Made by a program: the position numbers and the translations under genes. A stretch of DNA of 43,073 bases from UBA6109 sp964506465 (GTDB lineage: Bacteria > Desulfobacterota > Syntrophia > Syntrophales > UBA6109): assembly GCA_964506465.1 (NCBI GenBank), contig CAZDLM010000017.1, positions 1 to 43,073 of the forward strand, read 5' to 3'. Positions 7,938 through 16,040 of this stretch are shown here, piece by piece. Within the stretch, counting starts at the first letter, position 1. Each line of letters begins with the position of its first letter. The notes beneath the pieces are model-generated. The model was not told where the DNA came from. It ran no database searches and was given only the letters and a program-made list of their open reading frames with translations.

Positions 7938-10826
7938 ATGAAGGCATTTCAGAAAAAGCGGTTGCAGCGAATATCCGGTGATGCAGATTCTCCGAAGGCG
8001 ATCAGCCGGCGGGCCTTTCTCATCCGCGGCTCCGTGGGTTTGGGAAGCGGCGCCCTCTTGGGGCTACTGCCCCTTTCGTGCGTTCGCAAGGCCTCGATGG
8101 AGGAGAAGAAGAATTTCCCCAAGCCGGACGTGAAGACGGAATACCGGCGGACGATCTGCACGCACTGCGCGGTGGGATGCGGCATCATCGCCGAGGTGCA
8201 GAACGGCGTCTGGACCGGCCAGGAGCCGGACTACGAATCGCCGATCAACCTGGGCGCCCATTGCGCCAAGGGCGCCTCGGCCCGGGAGCACGGCTTCGGC
8301 AGCCGGCGCGTGAAATTTCCGATGAAGCTCGAGAATGGCGCCTGGAAGCGCCTCTCCTGGGATCAGGCCATCAACGAGATCGGCGACAAGCTCCTCAAGA
8401 TCCGCCAGGAATCGGGTCCGGACGCGCTCTTCTTTTGCGGCTCATCCAAAGCGAGCAACGAAGGGGCCTATCTCCAGGGGAAATTCGCCGCCCTCTGGGG
8501 AACGAACAATGTCGACAATCAGGCAAGGATCTGCCATTCCACCACCGTCGCCGGCACGGCGGCCACCTTCGGCTACGGCGCGATGACCAATTCGTTCAAC
8601 GATATGCACAATTCCCGGGCGATGCTGTTTCTCGGCAGCAATGCCGCCGAGGCCCACCCGATCGCCATGCAGCATATCCTCCGCGCCAAGGAGAACGGTT
8701 CGAAAATGATCGTGATGGACCCGCGCTTCACCCGCACGGCCGCCCATGCGGACATCTACGCCCGGTTTCGTTCCGGCACCGATATTCCCCTCCTGTACGG
8801 GCTCCTCTGGCACATCTTCAGGAACGGCTGGGAGGACAAGGAGTTCATCGCGACGCGCGTCTATGCGATGGATGACGTACGGAAGGAAGCCCAGAAGTGG
8901 CCCCCCGAGGTGGTGGAAAACATCACCGGCGTTCCCAAGGACAAGATGGAACTGATCGCCAGGACCATGGCCGAAAACCGGCCCAGCACGATCGTCTGGT
9001 GCATGGGTCTCACCCAGCACCACATGGGCACCCAGAACGCCCGGCTCTTCTGCATCTTCCAGCTCGCCCTGGGGAACATCGGAAAATCGGGAGGCGGGGC
9101 CAACATCTTCCGCGGCCATGACAACGTCCAGGGGGCGACCGACGTGGGTCCCAACTCCCACACCCTCTCGTGCTACTACGGCCTGGCCGAAGGCGCCTGG
9201 AAACACTGGTGCCGCGTTTGGGATGTGGACTACGAATGGGTCAAGTCCCGCTTCGACAGGAGCCGGCAGTACGATGCCGGGGGCGGCAAGATGGATTATA
9301 CGATGCACATCCCGGGTATTCCCGTTTCCCGCTGGATTGACGGCGTCCTCGAGGACAAGGCCAATCTCTCGCAGAAGGGAAACCTCCGCGCCGTCATCTT
9401 CCAGGGCCACGCCTGCAACAGCCAGACCCGCGGACCGCAGATGAAGAAGGCCCTGGAGAAGCTCGACATGGTGGTCATCTCGGATCCTCATCCGACCCAT
9501 ATGGCGGTGCTGAGCGACCGGAAGAACGATACGTACCTGCTGCCCACCTGCACCCAGTACGAGACGTCCGGTTCGGCGACGGCGTCGAATCGCGCCCTCC
9601 AGTGGCGCGAAAAAATCATCGACCCGCTCTATGAGTCCCTGCCGGACCACGTCATTCTCTACAAGCTGGCCAAGAAGCTCGGCTTTGCCAATGAACTGTG
9701 CAAGCACATCAAGGCGGACAAAGCAGAGCCGCTGGCCGAGGACGTCCCGCGGGAGATAAACCGCGGCGCGTGGCCGATCGGTTACACGGGCCAGAGTCCG
9801 GAGCGCCTCAAACTCCATGCCAAATACCGGGGAACCTTCGACACCACCACGATGCGTGCCGAGGGCGGACCCTGCAAGGGCGAATATTACGGCCTCCCCT
9901 GGCCGTGCTGGGGGACGCCGGAAATGAAGCATCCGGGCACCCCGCTCCTCTACGACCCGAGCAAACCCGTCGCGGAAGGCGGGCTGGTCTTTCGGGCGAA
10001 CTGGGGCACCGAGCGCGACGGGCAGAGCCTTCTCGCCAAGGGGGTCTACGCAAAGGGCTCCGAGATCAAGGACGGGTACCCGGAATTTACCGCCGACCTC
10101 CTCAAGAAGCTCGGCTGGTGGAACGATCTGACCGAAGCCGAGAAGAAAGAGGCCGAGGGGAAGAACTGGAAGACCGACCTGTCCGGCGGCATCCAGCGGG
10201 TGGCCATCAAGCACGGCTGCGCACCTTTCGGGAACGGGAGGGCGCGGTGCAACGTCTGGGAATTTCCCGACCCGATCCCAGTCCACCGCGAGCCCCTGTA
10301 CACGCCGCGGTTCGACCTGGTGAAGAAATATCCGACCTACGCGGACCGGAAGGCCTTCTATCGGCTCCCCACCCGATACGAGTCGATCCAGTCGGTGAAC
10401 CACAGCGAGAAATACCCGCTGGTTTTCACCAGCGGCCGGCTGGTCGAGTTCGAGGGTGGCGGCGAGGAGACCCGCTCCAATGCCTGGCTGGGCAAACTGC
10501 AGCCCGAGATGTTCGCGGAGGTCAACCCGAAGGATGCGGCGAATGCGAATATCCGCCACTGGCAGTACATCTGGCTCGAGGGCGCCGAAGGCGGAAGGAT
10601 CAAGGTGCGGGCCATGCTCACCGAACGGGTGGGCCCCGGGACGGTCTGGACGCCCTTCCACTTCGGAGGCTGGTTCCAGGGCAAGGACCTCTACGACAAG
10701 TATCCGCAGGGCACGGCGCCCTTTATCCGCGGGGAGGCGTGCAACACGGCCACGACCTACGGCTACGATTCCGTGACCCAGATGCAGGAAACCAAAGCGA
10801 CGCTCTGCCGGATTTCGCCGGCGTAA
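7938..10826 (+). CDS. Formate dehydrogenase, catalytic molybdopterin subunit (FdnG-like, cysteine form)
   Basis: Periplasmic molybdenum- or tungsten-bis-MGD enzyme oxidising formate to CO2, 962 residues. A Tat signal (S-R-R-A-F-L, residues 23-28) leads to the mature protein. The N-terminal [4Fe-4S] ligands are C74, C77, C81 and C109. The metal ligand is Cys199 in ARICHSTTV, followed by FGYGAMTN, which aligns with the selenocysteine site of E. coli FdnG; here an ordinary cysteine codon is used, so no SECIS is needed. Downstream parts match the molybdopterin oxidoreductase and dinucleotide-binding domains. It is followed after 12 bases by the Fe-S subunit gene. Nearest alternative within the superfamily would be another formate-type oxidoreductase; neighbours support formate dehydrogenase. 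Confidence 0.95.
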   Translation: MKAFQKKRLQRISGDADSPKAISRRAFLIRGSVGLGSGALLGLLPLSCVRKASMEEKKNFPKPDVKTEYRRTICTHCAVGCGIIAEVQNGVWTGQEPDYESPINLGAHCAKGASAREHGFGSRRVKFPMKLENGAWKRLSWDQAINEIGDKLLKIRQESGPDALFFCGSSKASNEGAYLQGKFAALWGTNNVDNQARICHSTTVAGTAATFGYGAMTNSFNDMHNSRAMLFLGSNAAEAHPIAMQHILRAKENGSKMIVMDPRFTRTAAHADIYARFRSGTDIPLLYGLLWHIFRNGWEDKEFIATRVYAMDDVRKEAQKWPPEVVENITGVPKDKMELIARTMAENRPSTIVWCMGLTQHHMGTQNARLFCIFQLALGNIGKSGGGANIFRGHDNVQGATDVGPNSHTLSCYYGLAEGAWKHWCRVWDVDYEWVKSRFDRSRQYDAGGGKMDYTMHIPGIPVSRWIDGVLEDKANLSQKGNLRAVIFQGHACNSQTRGPQMKKALEKLDMVVISDPHPTHMAVLSDRKNDTYLLPTCTQYETSGSATASNRALQWREKIIDPLYESLPDHVILYKLAKKLGFANELCKHIKADKAEPLAEDVPREINRGAWPIGYTGQSPERLKLHAKYRGTFDTTTMRAEGGPCKGEYYGLPWPCWGTPEMKHPGTPLLYDPSKPVAEGGLVFRANWGTERDGQSLLAKGVYAKGSEIKDGYPEFTADLLKKLGWWNDLTEAEKKEAEGKNWKTDLSGGIQRVAIKHGCAPFGNGRARCNVWEFPDPIPVHREPLYTPRFDLVKKYPTYADRKAFYRLPTRYESIQSVNHSEKYPLVFTSGRLVEFEGGGEETRSNAWLGKLQPEMFAEVNPKDAANANIRHWQYIWLEGAEGGRIKVRAMLTERVGPGTVWTPFHFGGWFQGKDLYDKYPQGTAPFIRGEACNTATTYGYDSVTQMQETKATLCRISPA

Positions 10827-10838
10827 AGGAGGCATATT

Positions 10839-11447
10839 ATGGCCAGGATGAAATTTCTCTGCGACGCGGAGCGCTGCATCGAGTGCAACGGCTGCGTGAC
10901 GGCGTGCAACAACGAACACGACGTGCCCTGGGGCATCAACCGGAGGCACGTGATCACCATCAATGACGGGGTCTCGGGCGAAAAGTCGATTTCGGTTGCC
11001 TGCATGCACTGCACCGACGCGCCCTGCGCCGCCGTCTGCCCCGTCGACTGCTTTTACACGACGCCGGACGGAATCGTCCTGCACGACAAGGATCTCTGCA
11101 TCGGTTGCGGCTATTGTTTTTACGCCTGTCCTTTCGGCGCCCCGCAGTTTCCGGAAGAAAACTCCTTCGCCGTCCGCGGGAAGATGGACAAGTGCACGTT
11201 CTGCGCAGGGGGTCCGCTCCCGGACAATTCGGTCGAAGAGTACAAGATGTACGGGCGCAACAGGATCGCGGAAGGAAAGCTGCCGCTCTGCGCGGAGATG
11301 TGTGCGACCAAGGCGCTGCTCGGCGGGGACGGCAACATCGTATCCGAGATCTACATCCAGCGCATCACCAAGCGGGGCAGCAGGCCTCAGGCCTGGGGAT
11401 GGGAAACGGCCTACAATTTCAAACCGGGGAAGGAGAAGAATCCATGA
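10839..11447 (+). CDS. Formate dehydrogenase iron-sulfur subunit (beta)
   Basis: Electron-transfer subunit of 202 residues carrying four [4Fe-4S] clusters that wire the catalytic subunit to the membrane cytochrome b. Cysteine groups visible: C13/C16/C19/C23, the CMHCTDAPCAAVCP group, CIGCGYCFYACP, and CTFC paired with CAEMC near the C-terminus. No signal peptide, as expected for a subunit carried across by its Tat-tagged partner. No C-terminal membrane anchor is present, unlike E. coli FdnH, so this is the soluble shorter form (fdh3-type). AAAGGAGG precedes the start. It overlaps the next gene by four bases. Confidence 0.94.
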   Translation: MARMKFLCDAERCIECNGCVTACNNEHDVPWGINRRHVITINDGVSGEKSISVACMHCTDAPCAAVCPVDCFYTTPDGIVLHDKDLCIGCGYCFYACPFGAPQFPEENSFAVRGKMDKCTFCAGGPLPDNSVEEYKMYGRNRIAEGKLPLCAEMCATKALLGGDGNIVSEIYIQRITKRGSRPQAWGWETAYNFKPGKEKNP

Positions 11448-11635
11448 GAACGCAATGGCACCTGATGGCGGGACTGGTCGTCCTGGCGGCGCTGATCGGC
11501 TGTTCTTCGGAGCCCCGGTCGGTGACGATGCATGAGCCGGGAGTGTATAAGGGTAGCGAGGATCCCCTGCTGGCCAAACAGCCTCAACAGCAGGTATTGA
11601 TCGATCGCTTCAAACTGGTCCAGACCGACCGTTGA
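11444..11635 (+). CDS. Small lipoprotein in the formate dehydrogenase operon
   Basis: A 63-residue predicted lipoprotein. Residues 1-20 form a signal peptide ending in a lipobox with L-I-G-C (Cys at about residue 20), followed by a short hydrophilic tail. The ATG overlaps the stop of the beta-subunit gene (ATGA) and the cytochrome b gene follows within 15 bases, so it is inside the operon between two structural genes. I do not recognise the family. The position suggests an envelope-side assembly or anchoring factor, since this beta subunit lacks its own membrane anchor; this is inference. Confidence 0.75.
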   Translation: MRTQWHLMAGLVVLAALIGCSSEPRSVTMHEPGVYKGSEDPLLAKQPQQQVLIDRFKLVQTDR

Positions 11636-11649
11636 GAGAAGGAGGATTT

Positions 11650-12645
11650 ATGGAAAGGCACATGGGAAAACGAACCGTCAGCCTGCTCCTGCTGGGCGCC
11701 TTCTTCTTTCTCCTTCTGGGGGGGACCGTGTACTGGCAGGCCGTCGGCGCCGATCCGAGCAATCCGCGGGCCAACTTCTGGCGCGTGGTCCGCGAGGGGG
11801 TTCCGGGCTATTCGTCCACGCCGCAGCAGGGACACACGATACTCATTACCAGCGGCGAAAACTGGCGGGGGATCCGCAACGGCCTGATCATGCCGGCCAC
11901 CCAATGGGTGATCGCCCTGGCGCTGCTGGGGATGGGCCTGTTCTACACTTTCGTGGGGCCGGAAAAATTGGAGAAGCCGCGGTCGGGCGTCCGGATCGCC
12001 CGTTTCACTCTCTGGGAGAGGATCCTGCACTGGTACACCGCCGGGATCTTCGTCATCATGGGCGTCACGGGGCTCAGCCTCCTTCTGGGCCGGGTGGGGC
12101 TCATCCCCGTCTTCGGCCACGGGGTCGTTTCGGTCTATCTGGATGCATCCAAAGGATTGCACAATTTCCTGGGACCGCTCCTGCTTGTCGGGATCCTTCT
12201 CGAATTCCTCGTCTGGGTGCGTTTCAACATCCCCGAGAAGATCGACCTGCAGTGGTTCAGGAGCATGGGCGGCATGATCGGGAAGGGGCCTCGGCCCCAT
12301 ATCGGGAAGATCAACGGCGGTGAGAAGGCGTGGTTCTGGGCCATCTTCGTCTTCGGCACAGCCGTCGGAATATCGGGTGTGCTGCTCGATTTTCCCATCT
12401 GGGGGCAGAGCCGCCTCACGATGCAGATCTCGCACGTCATTCATGCCGTTGCAGGCGTGCTCTTCGTGACGGTTTCCTTCGGCCACATCTACATGGGCAC
12501 CGTCGGTGTCGAAGGCGCTTTCGAGGCCATATGGAAGGGGTCCGTAGACGCCGTCTGGGCAGAGCAGAATCATGACCTCTGGTATGAAGAGATGATGAAG
12601 ACGGGAAAAGCAGAAAAGGGGCGCGACGCGGCGAAGCAGGAATAA
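11650..12645 (+). CDS. Formate dehydrogenase cytochrome b subunit (gamma)
   Basis: Membrane di-haem cytochrome b of 331 residues that accepts electrons from the beta subunit and reduces quinone. After an N-terminal membrane segment and a periplasmic stretch comes the four-helix cytochrome b domain, with candidate haem histidines in ERILHWYTAG, KGLHNFLGP, SHVIHAVAG and SFGHIYMG. Length and order fit the formate dehydrogenase gamma family (TIGR01583). The ATG at 11650 has AAGGAGG eight bases upstream; a TTG at 11632 is less likely. The C-terminal tail is charged and cytoplasmic. Confidence 0.93.
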   Translation: MERHMGKRTVSLLLLGAFFFLLLGGTVYWQAVGADPSNPRANFWRVVREGVPGYSSTPQQGHTILITSGENWRGIRNGLIMPATQWVIALALLGMGLFYTFVGPEKLEKPRSGVRIARFTLWERILHWYTAGIFVIMGVTGLSLLLGRVGLIPVFGHGVVSVYLDASKGLHNFLGPLLLVGILLEFLVWVRFNIPEKIDLQWFRSMGGMIGKGPRPHIGKINGGEKAWFWAIFVFGTAVGISGVLLDFPIWGQSRLTMQISHVIHAVAGVLFVTVSFGHIYMGTVGVEGAFEAIWKGSVDAVWAEQNHDLWYEEMMKTGKAEKGRDAAKQE

Positions 12646-12706
12646 CGGGGTGGCGCCGGTCCATGCCGAAGCGGGAAGCAGCCTGCAAGCGTCTTGAGGG
12701 AACATC

Positions 12707-13372
12707 ATGACCGTAGAACTGGGCCTTCTGCTGCTCGAGTCCGTCCTGCTCGTCGCCACGGTGCTCATGCTGATTTACAATATCCGCGAGGGAAGGCTGC
12801 GGGACAACCTCCTCAGGGAAGTGGGAAGGGCGACGAAGGTTCTCACGCGGCAGGAGTATTTCTTTTACCTCATGGAATCGATGCTCGATGCCAAGAAGGA
12901 GATCATTGGCTGCATCACGGGCACTCCGCCGTCCGGCGATGACGTGAAAATGACCCGGAACATCGTCCGGATGATCGAGAGGATGACCGAGAAAGGGGTG
13001 CGCATCAAGTACCTCCTGCCGAAGTTCCCCGACCGGCTGCAGGTCGGGGTCCAGTATGCGGAAGCCGGCGCGGAGATTCTCTTCAGCAGTTGTGCCATGG
13101 TCTATACGCTCCGCTTCAGCATCATTGATGAAAGACTCGTCATCCTCGGCATCCCGGAACACGCAGGCGAAAAGGAAGCCACGAAGAAAGGCTACAAGAT
13201 ACCGTCCGAAGAACTCGCCTTGATCCTGAAGAATTATTTCAACGCCTGCGAGAAGCAGACGAGCCTCAAGGATTACCTGCTGGAAGTCATGGAGCACACC
13301 GGCGCGACAACGGCGCATCTCGCGCATGAGTTTCAGCTCGGGGAAGAGGATCTGAAGAAACTGATCCGTTGA
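12707..13372 (+). CDS. Membrane-anchored PLD-like protein with C-terminal HTH-like segment
   Basis: A 221-residue protein of unknown function. Residues 4-24 form one membrane segment. The middle part (residues about 45-165) resembles the phospholipase-D-like fold found in TrmB-type regulators (AKKEIIGCITG, GVRIKYLLP, FSIIDERLVILG), but no HKD catalytic motif is visible, so catalysis is unlikely. The last 35 residues (LEVMEHTGATTAHLAHEF, then LGEEDLKKLI) read like a helix-turn-helix. A membrane-tethered sensor or regulator is possible. It sits 61 bases after the cytochrome b gene and 18 bases before the cytochrome b5-type gene, apparently in the same transcription unit. Confidence 0.6.
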   Translation: MTVELGLLLLESVLLVATVLMLIYNIREGRLRDNLLREVGRATKVLTRQEYFFYLMESMLDAKKEIIGCITGTPPSGDDVKMTRNIVRMIERMTEKGVRIKYLLPKFPDRLQVGVQYAEAGAEILFSSCAMVYTLRFSIIDERLVILGIPEHAGEKEATKKGYKIPSEELALILKNYFNACEKQTSLKDYLLEVMEHTGATTAHLAHEFQLGEEDLKKLIR

Positions 13373-13390
13373 GGCTGTCGAGAGGAGATC

Positions 13391-14098
13391 ATGAAGGAAT
13401 TCGATCCTGAAACGATCGGGCAATTTGACGGGAAAGAGGGCCGGCCTGTCTACATTGTCCATGCGGGCCGCGTATTCGACGTCAGTGGAAGCAAGCTCTG
13501 GAAGACGGGACTGCACATGAACCGCCACGCGGCGGGGCGCGATCTCACCGCCGATCTGGAAGCGGCGCCGCATGGTACGGAAGTGCTGGACCGCTACCCC
13601 CAGGTGGGGACCCTGCGGAATGAGGCGGATGTCGCCGTGCCCAGGGCCGTTGAGGCGCTGCTGGAACGATTTCCGTTTCTGCGCAGGCATCCCCATCCCA
13701 TGCTTGTCCATTTTCCCATCGCCTTTACGGTGTCGCCGGGTCTCTTTTACCTGCTATACCTCCTGAGCGGTGTGAAAGGGTTCGAGACGACGTCCTTCTT
13801 CTGTCTGGGCGCCGGAATTCTTTTCACCGTGCCCGGCGTGCTGACAGGGTTTTTCACCTGGTGGCTCAATTATCAGGCCAGGCCTCTGCGGCCGGTTCGC
13901 ATCAAGATCATTTTCTCCACCGTGCTCGTGACGGTGTCTCTGTGCGCTTTCCTCCTCCGTTTCCTCTTCCCCGAAGCCGTTCTCTCGGGCAAGGGGATGG
14001 AAATGTTCTACCTCCTGCTTCTCCTGGCGCTCATCCCGATTGTCTCCACGATCGGCTGGTTTGGGGCGAGCCTGACCTTCCCGCTCAAGAGACAATAG
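13391..14098 (+). CDS. Cytochrome b5-like domain fused to DUF2231 membrane domain
   Basis: A 235-residue fusion. Residues 1-78 resemble a short cytochrome b5-like haem/steroid-binding domain (VYIVHAGRVFDVSGSKLW, then HMNRHAAGRDL and APHG), with candidate haem histidines at the last two. Residues 95-235 form a four-helix DUF2231-type membrane domain beginning with HPHPMLVHFPIAF. Both parts occur together in other deltaproteobacteria. Its function is not known; a membrane electron carrier linked to formate oxidation is plausible. A GAGGAG site precedes the ATG. This is the last gene of the formate dehydrogenase transcription unit. Confidence 0.75.
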   Translation: MKEFDPETIGQFDGKEGRPVYIVHAGRVFDVSGSKLWKTGLHMNRHAAGRDLTADLEAAPHGTEVLDRYPQVGTLRNEADVAVPRAVEALLERFPFLRRHPHPMLVHFPIAFTVSPGLFYLLYLLSGVKGFETTSFFCLGAGILFTVPGVLTGFFTWWLNYQARPLRPVRIKIIFSTVLVTVSLCAFLLRFLFPEAVLSGKGMEMFYLLLLLALIPIVSTIGWFGASLTFPLKRQ

Positions 14099-14611
14099 TT
14101 CTACACGGCTTCCGCAGTTCCCGCGGTCCCTGTCAGAACCCACGCCTTCAAGTTCGCACCCGCGAGCTTCTTCATCCGCGAGTTCGCTTTTGGAATCGAC
14201 CGACGCTGGAAGGGCGGGCGCGGAGACGGAGGCGCGCATATGCATCTTATACATCTCGCGGGAGGATGCGCTCCTGTTATTCATCCGGCAAGTCAACATA
14301 TGAATCGTTGTCATTCCTGGCTTGATGCGAAATCCAGTGCAGTTCTGGATTCCCGCCTTCGCGGGAATGACCTGATTGTCGTATATTGTTGCCGCAGCAA
14401 TAACGGCCAACTCGCATACCGTTTGATGAAAATGAACTTCGCGCTTTTCATTTCTGAGAGAATAATGTATGAGTTATACACATTCGCTGTTGAAGAGAAG
14501 TTGTACAACAGGGTACGAGGCGGCTCGGACGTTCACGGCAAGTAATGCGGGGACACTATGATGAAGATGAAACGGCAATATACTACGGCTATCGGACAAG
14601 GAGGATGGAAA
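14099..14611. other. Intergenic region after the formate dehydrogenase locus
   Basis: About 510 bases without a supported gene, noticeably AT-richer in its second half (14380-14590). It contains the palindromic repeat at 14310-14371 and a second inverted repeat, ATGAAAA (14426-14432) with TTTTCAT (14445-14451). The AT-rich stretch around 14460-14490 (GAATAATGTATGAG, TTATACAC) is the likely promoter zone of the downstream nucleoid-type gene, but I cannot fix -35/-10 boxes. Confidence 0.5.
14310..14371. repeat. Palindromic intergenic repeat (REP/MITE-like)
   Basis: A 62-base unit bounded by GTCATTCC and GGAATGAC inverted ends, with an inner perfect hairpin ATTCCCGC-CTTC-GCGGGAAT (14349-14368). 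The CTGGATTCCCGCCTTCGCGG-type core is widely seen as a dispersed intergenic repeat in proteobacterial genomes. Only one copy is present in this window. No transposase is near. Confidence 0.75.
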
Positions 14612-15049
14612 ATGGCGGGTCATTCAAGAGTGAAGTTCAATCCGGTATCGCGCGAAATCGAAGTCGAGGGTTCAGAGGCGTTCGTGAAGACGTACTTCAA
14701 TAAACTGCAGGGGCTTCTTGCCGGCGAAGAGGCCAAGCCCGAAGTGAGGAAGGCAAGAAAAGTACGAAAAGCGGCAGCGCCGAAAAAAGCGAAGGCGATG
14801 CGGACGCCGGCGAAGAAGGCGGCCGGCGGGAAGGCTTCCAAGAAGACCGCGAAGAAAGTCGGGAAGAGGCCTGCCAGCGCCCTGAAGCGTATTGTCTCGG
14901 CATTGCAGGGGACCGCGGCCGGATTGACGACGGCCCAGCTTCAGGAAAAGACGGGGTTGAAGCAGCGGCAGATCTGGACAACGATCTACCGCGCTCAGAA
15001 GCTGGGAAAGATCGCCAAGGCGAAGCGCGGCACCTACGTGGCTGTGTAG
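14612..15049 (+). CDS. Lysine-rich nucleoid-type DNA-binding protein
   Basis: A 145-residue basic protein in three parts. Residues 1-38 form a small folded segment (RVKFNPVSREIEVEGSEAFV). Residues 40-95 are a lysine/alanine-rich linker resembling histone H1 tails (KKAKAMRTPAKKAAGG). The C-terminal 55 residues look like a winged helix or HTH (ALKRIVSALQG, LTTAQLQEKTGLKQRQIW). Together these suggest a DNA-compacting or architectural protein. The ATG at 14612 has AAGGAGG seven bases upstream; an earlier ATG at 14558 would add 18 residues without a ribosome site. It stands alone, with its own upstream region and a hairpin right after the stop. Confidence 0.72.
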   Translation: MAGHSRVKFNPVSREIEVEGSEAFVKTYFNKLQGLLAGEEAKPEVRKARKVRKAAAPKKAKAMRTPAKKAAGGKASKKTAKKVGKRPASALKRIVSALQGTAAGLTTAQLQEKTGLKQRQIWTTIYRAQKLGKIAKAKRGTYVAV

Positions 15050-15051
15050 AA

Positions 15052-15067
15052 GCGGGATTCGTCCCGC
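15052..15067 (+). terminator. UUCG-loop hairpin after the nucleoid-protein gene
   Basis: GCGGGA-TTCG-TCCCGC, a perfect six-pair stem with a very stable UUCG-type tetraloop, begins two bases after the stop codon. No T run follows, so it is either a weak terminator or a 3'-end stabiliser. Confidence 0.5.
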
Positions 15068-15372
15068 CCGGAGAAGTCAAGCCGGCGGGATCGGATTTTC
15101 ACCTCAGGAAGCGGCATACGATTCCCCCCAACAGGAAAGGGCGGTTTGCGGCAGCGGTTTGTGAAACGTCCTTTCCGATTTCTCTGTGGCATGTCCGTCT
15201 GTTCTTATACGGGTCCATCGGTCGTTCAATCCCTTCGGCCTCTCTCGTAGAATAGCATCTGCAATTCGCAGGCAATTTCTTCCCTGCCTGATTGTCCCCG
15301 AAAACATCCAGTAGGGTGCAGTAAACGGAGTTCGCGTCATTTCATCAAATCGCGATACTTTGCATCGGGTTC
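15068..15372. other. Intergenic region upstream of the Cache-protein gene
   Basis: No gene supported. Contains an inverted repeat GGAAAGG (15134-15140) / CCTTTCC (15170-15176) enclosing two direct copies of GCGGTTTG (15141-15148 and 15154-15161). A minus-strand open frame here (15104-15460) has an arginine- and cysteine-rich product without ribosome site and is not called. Confidence 0.45.
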
Positions 15373-15400
15373 TAAAGTTTTTCCCCGTTTTATCCGATTT
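15373..15400 (+). promoter_or_regulatory. Sigma-28 (FliA)-like promoter
   Basis: TAAAGTTT (15373-15380), a 12-base spacer, then TCCGATTT (15393-15400). The enterobacterial FliA consensus is TAAAGTTT-N11-GCCGATAA; the -35 half is a perfect match and the -10 half keeps CCGAT. It points at the Cache-protein gene and the chemoreceptor after it, with an untranslated leader of about 170 bases. Chemoreceptor genes are classic FliA targets. Confidence 0.6.
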
Positions 15401-15580
15401 GTGGGGAAACGCCCTCAGCGTCTGCTGTTTGCGGCTGCTGCAGATAAGGCGGCAAGGCAACCGGTTATTGCGAATTGTGGACGGAGGAGAAGGAGTTTCT
15501 TGCAGGCAGGGGGGGTGATTTCAGGGGGCGGTATCACAAAGACGGACGAAGATGAAATCAAAATAGGAGAGGGAGGAAAA

Positions 15581-16027
15581 ATGATGAAGAAAATGATGGC
15601 AGTTCTGGTGGTCGTTGGACTGGTTGTTGCCGGGGCCGCGTATGCCGCGGAAAAAGACGACGCAAAAGCGCTCGTGGAGAAAGCCGTCGCCTACGCTGGA
15701 GCGGAGGGCAAGGACAAGGCGCTGGCGGAAATCAGCAAGGCGAAAGGGACTTTTGACAAAGGCGCAATGTATGTCTTCGCGTATGATTTCAAGGGTGTCG
15801 TGGTTGCGCATCCGAAGAACGCGAAGCTGATCGGGAAGAACCTGCTGGAAGTGCCGGACAATGACGGGAAATTATTCCGCAAAGAAATCGTCGAACTCGC
15901 CAAAGGAAAAGGCTCCGGCTGGGTCGACTACAAGTATATGAATCCGGAGACGAAGAAGCCCGAACAAAAGACGACGTACATTCAGAAGGCGGGCGACATC
16001 ATCGTCTGTTGCGGTGCTTACAAGTAA
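15581..16027 (+). CDS. Secreted Cache-domain (sCache_2-like) sensor protein
   Basis: A 148-residue periplasmic protein. Signal peptide at residues 1-22 (MMKKMMAVLVVVGLVVAG, then an Ala-rich cleavage site). The mature part reads as a single Cache domain: helix (KALVEKAVAYAGAEG), then MYVFAYDFKGVVVAHPKN, LIGKNLLEVPDNDGK and GWVDYKYMNPETKKPEQK. These are the marks of sCache_2 ligand-binding domains usually found inside chemoreceptors; here the domain is a free protein. GGGAGG precedes the ATG. It lies 95 bases upstream of a chemoreceptor gene and may supply a ligand-binding partner to it (inference). Confidence 0.85.
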   Translation: MMKKMMAVLVVVGLVVAGAAYAAEKDDAKALVEKAVAYAGAEGKDKALAEISKAKGTFDKGAMYVFAYDFKGVVVAHPKNAKLIGKNLLEVPDNDGKLFRKEIVELAKGKGSGWVDYKYMNPETKKPEQKTTYIQKAGDIIVCCGAYK

Positions 16028-16040
16028 TGAGAGGAGGAAC

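Noticed and set aside
8530..8536. Possible selenocysteine site in the formate dehydrogenase
   Set aside because: The codon at the metal-ligand position (residue 199) is TGC, an ordinary cysteine, so no UGA recoding is involved.
8442..11084. Long minus-strand open frame opposite the formate dehydrogenase catalytic subunit
   Set aside because: Same effect: the plus strand encodes an unambiguous molybdoenzyme over the whole stretch and the mirror product matches nothing.
15104..15460. Minus-strand open frame of 118 codons in the region before the Cache-protein gene
   Set aside because: No ribosome site or domain, and it covers the sigma-28-like promoter.
15450..15475. Sigma-54-like GGCAACCGGTTATTGC before the Cache-protein gene
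   Set aside because: GG and GC are 12 bases apart instead of the required ten.
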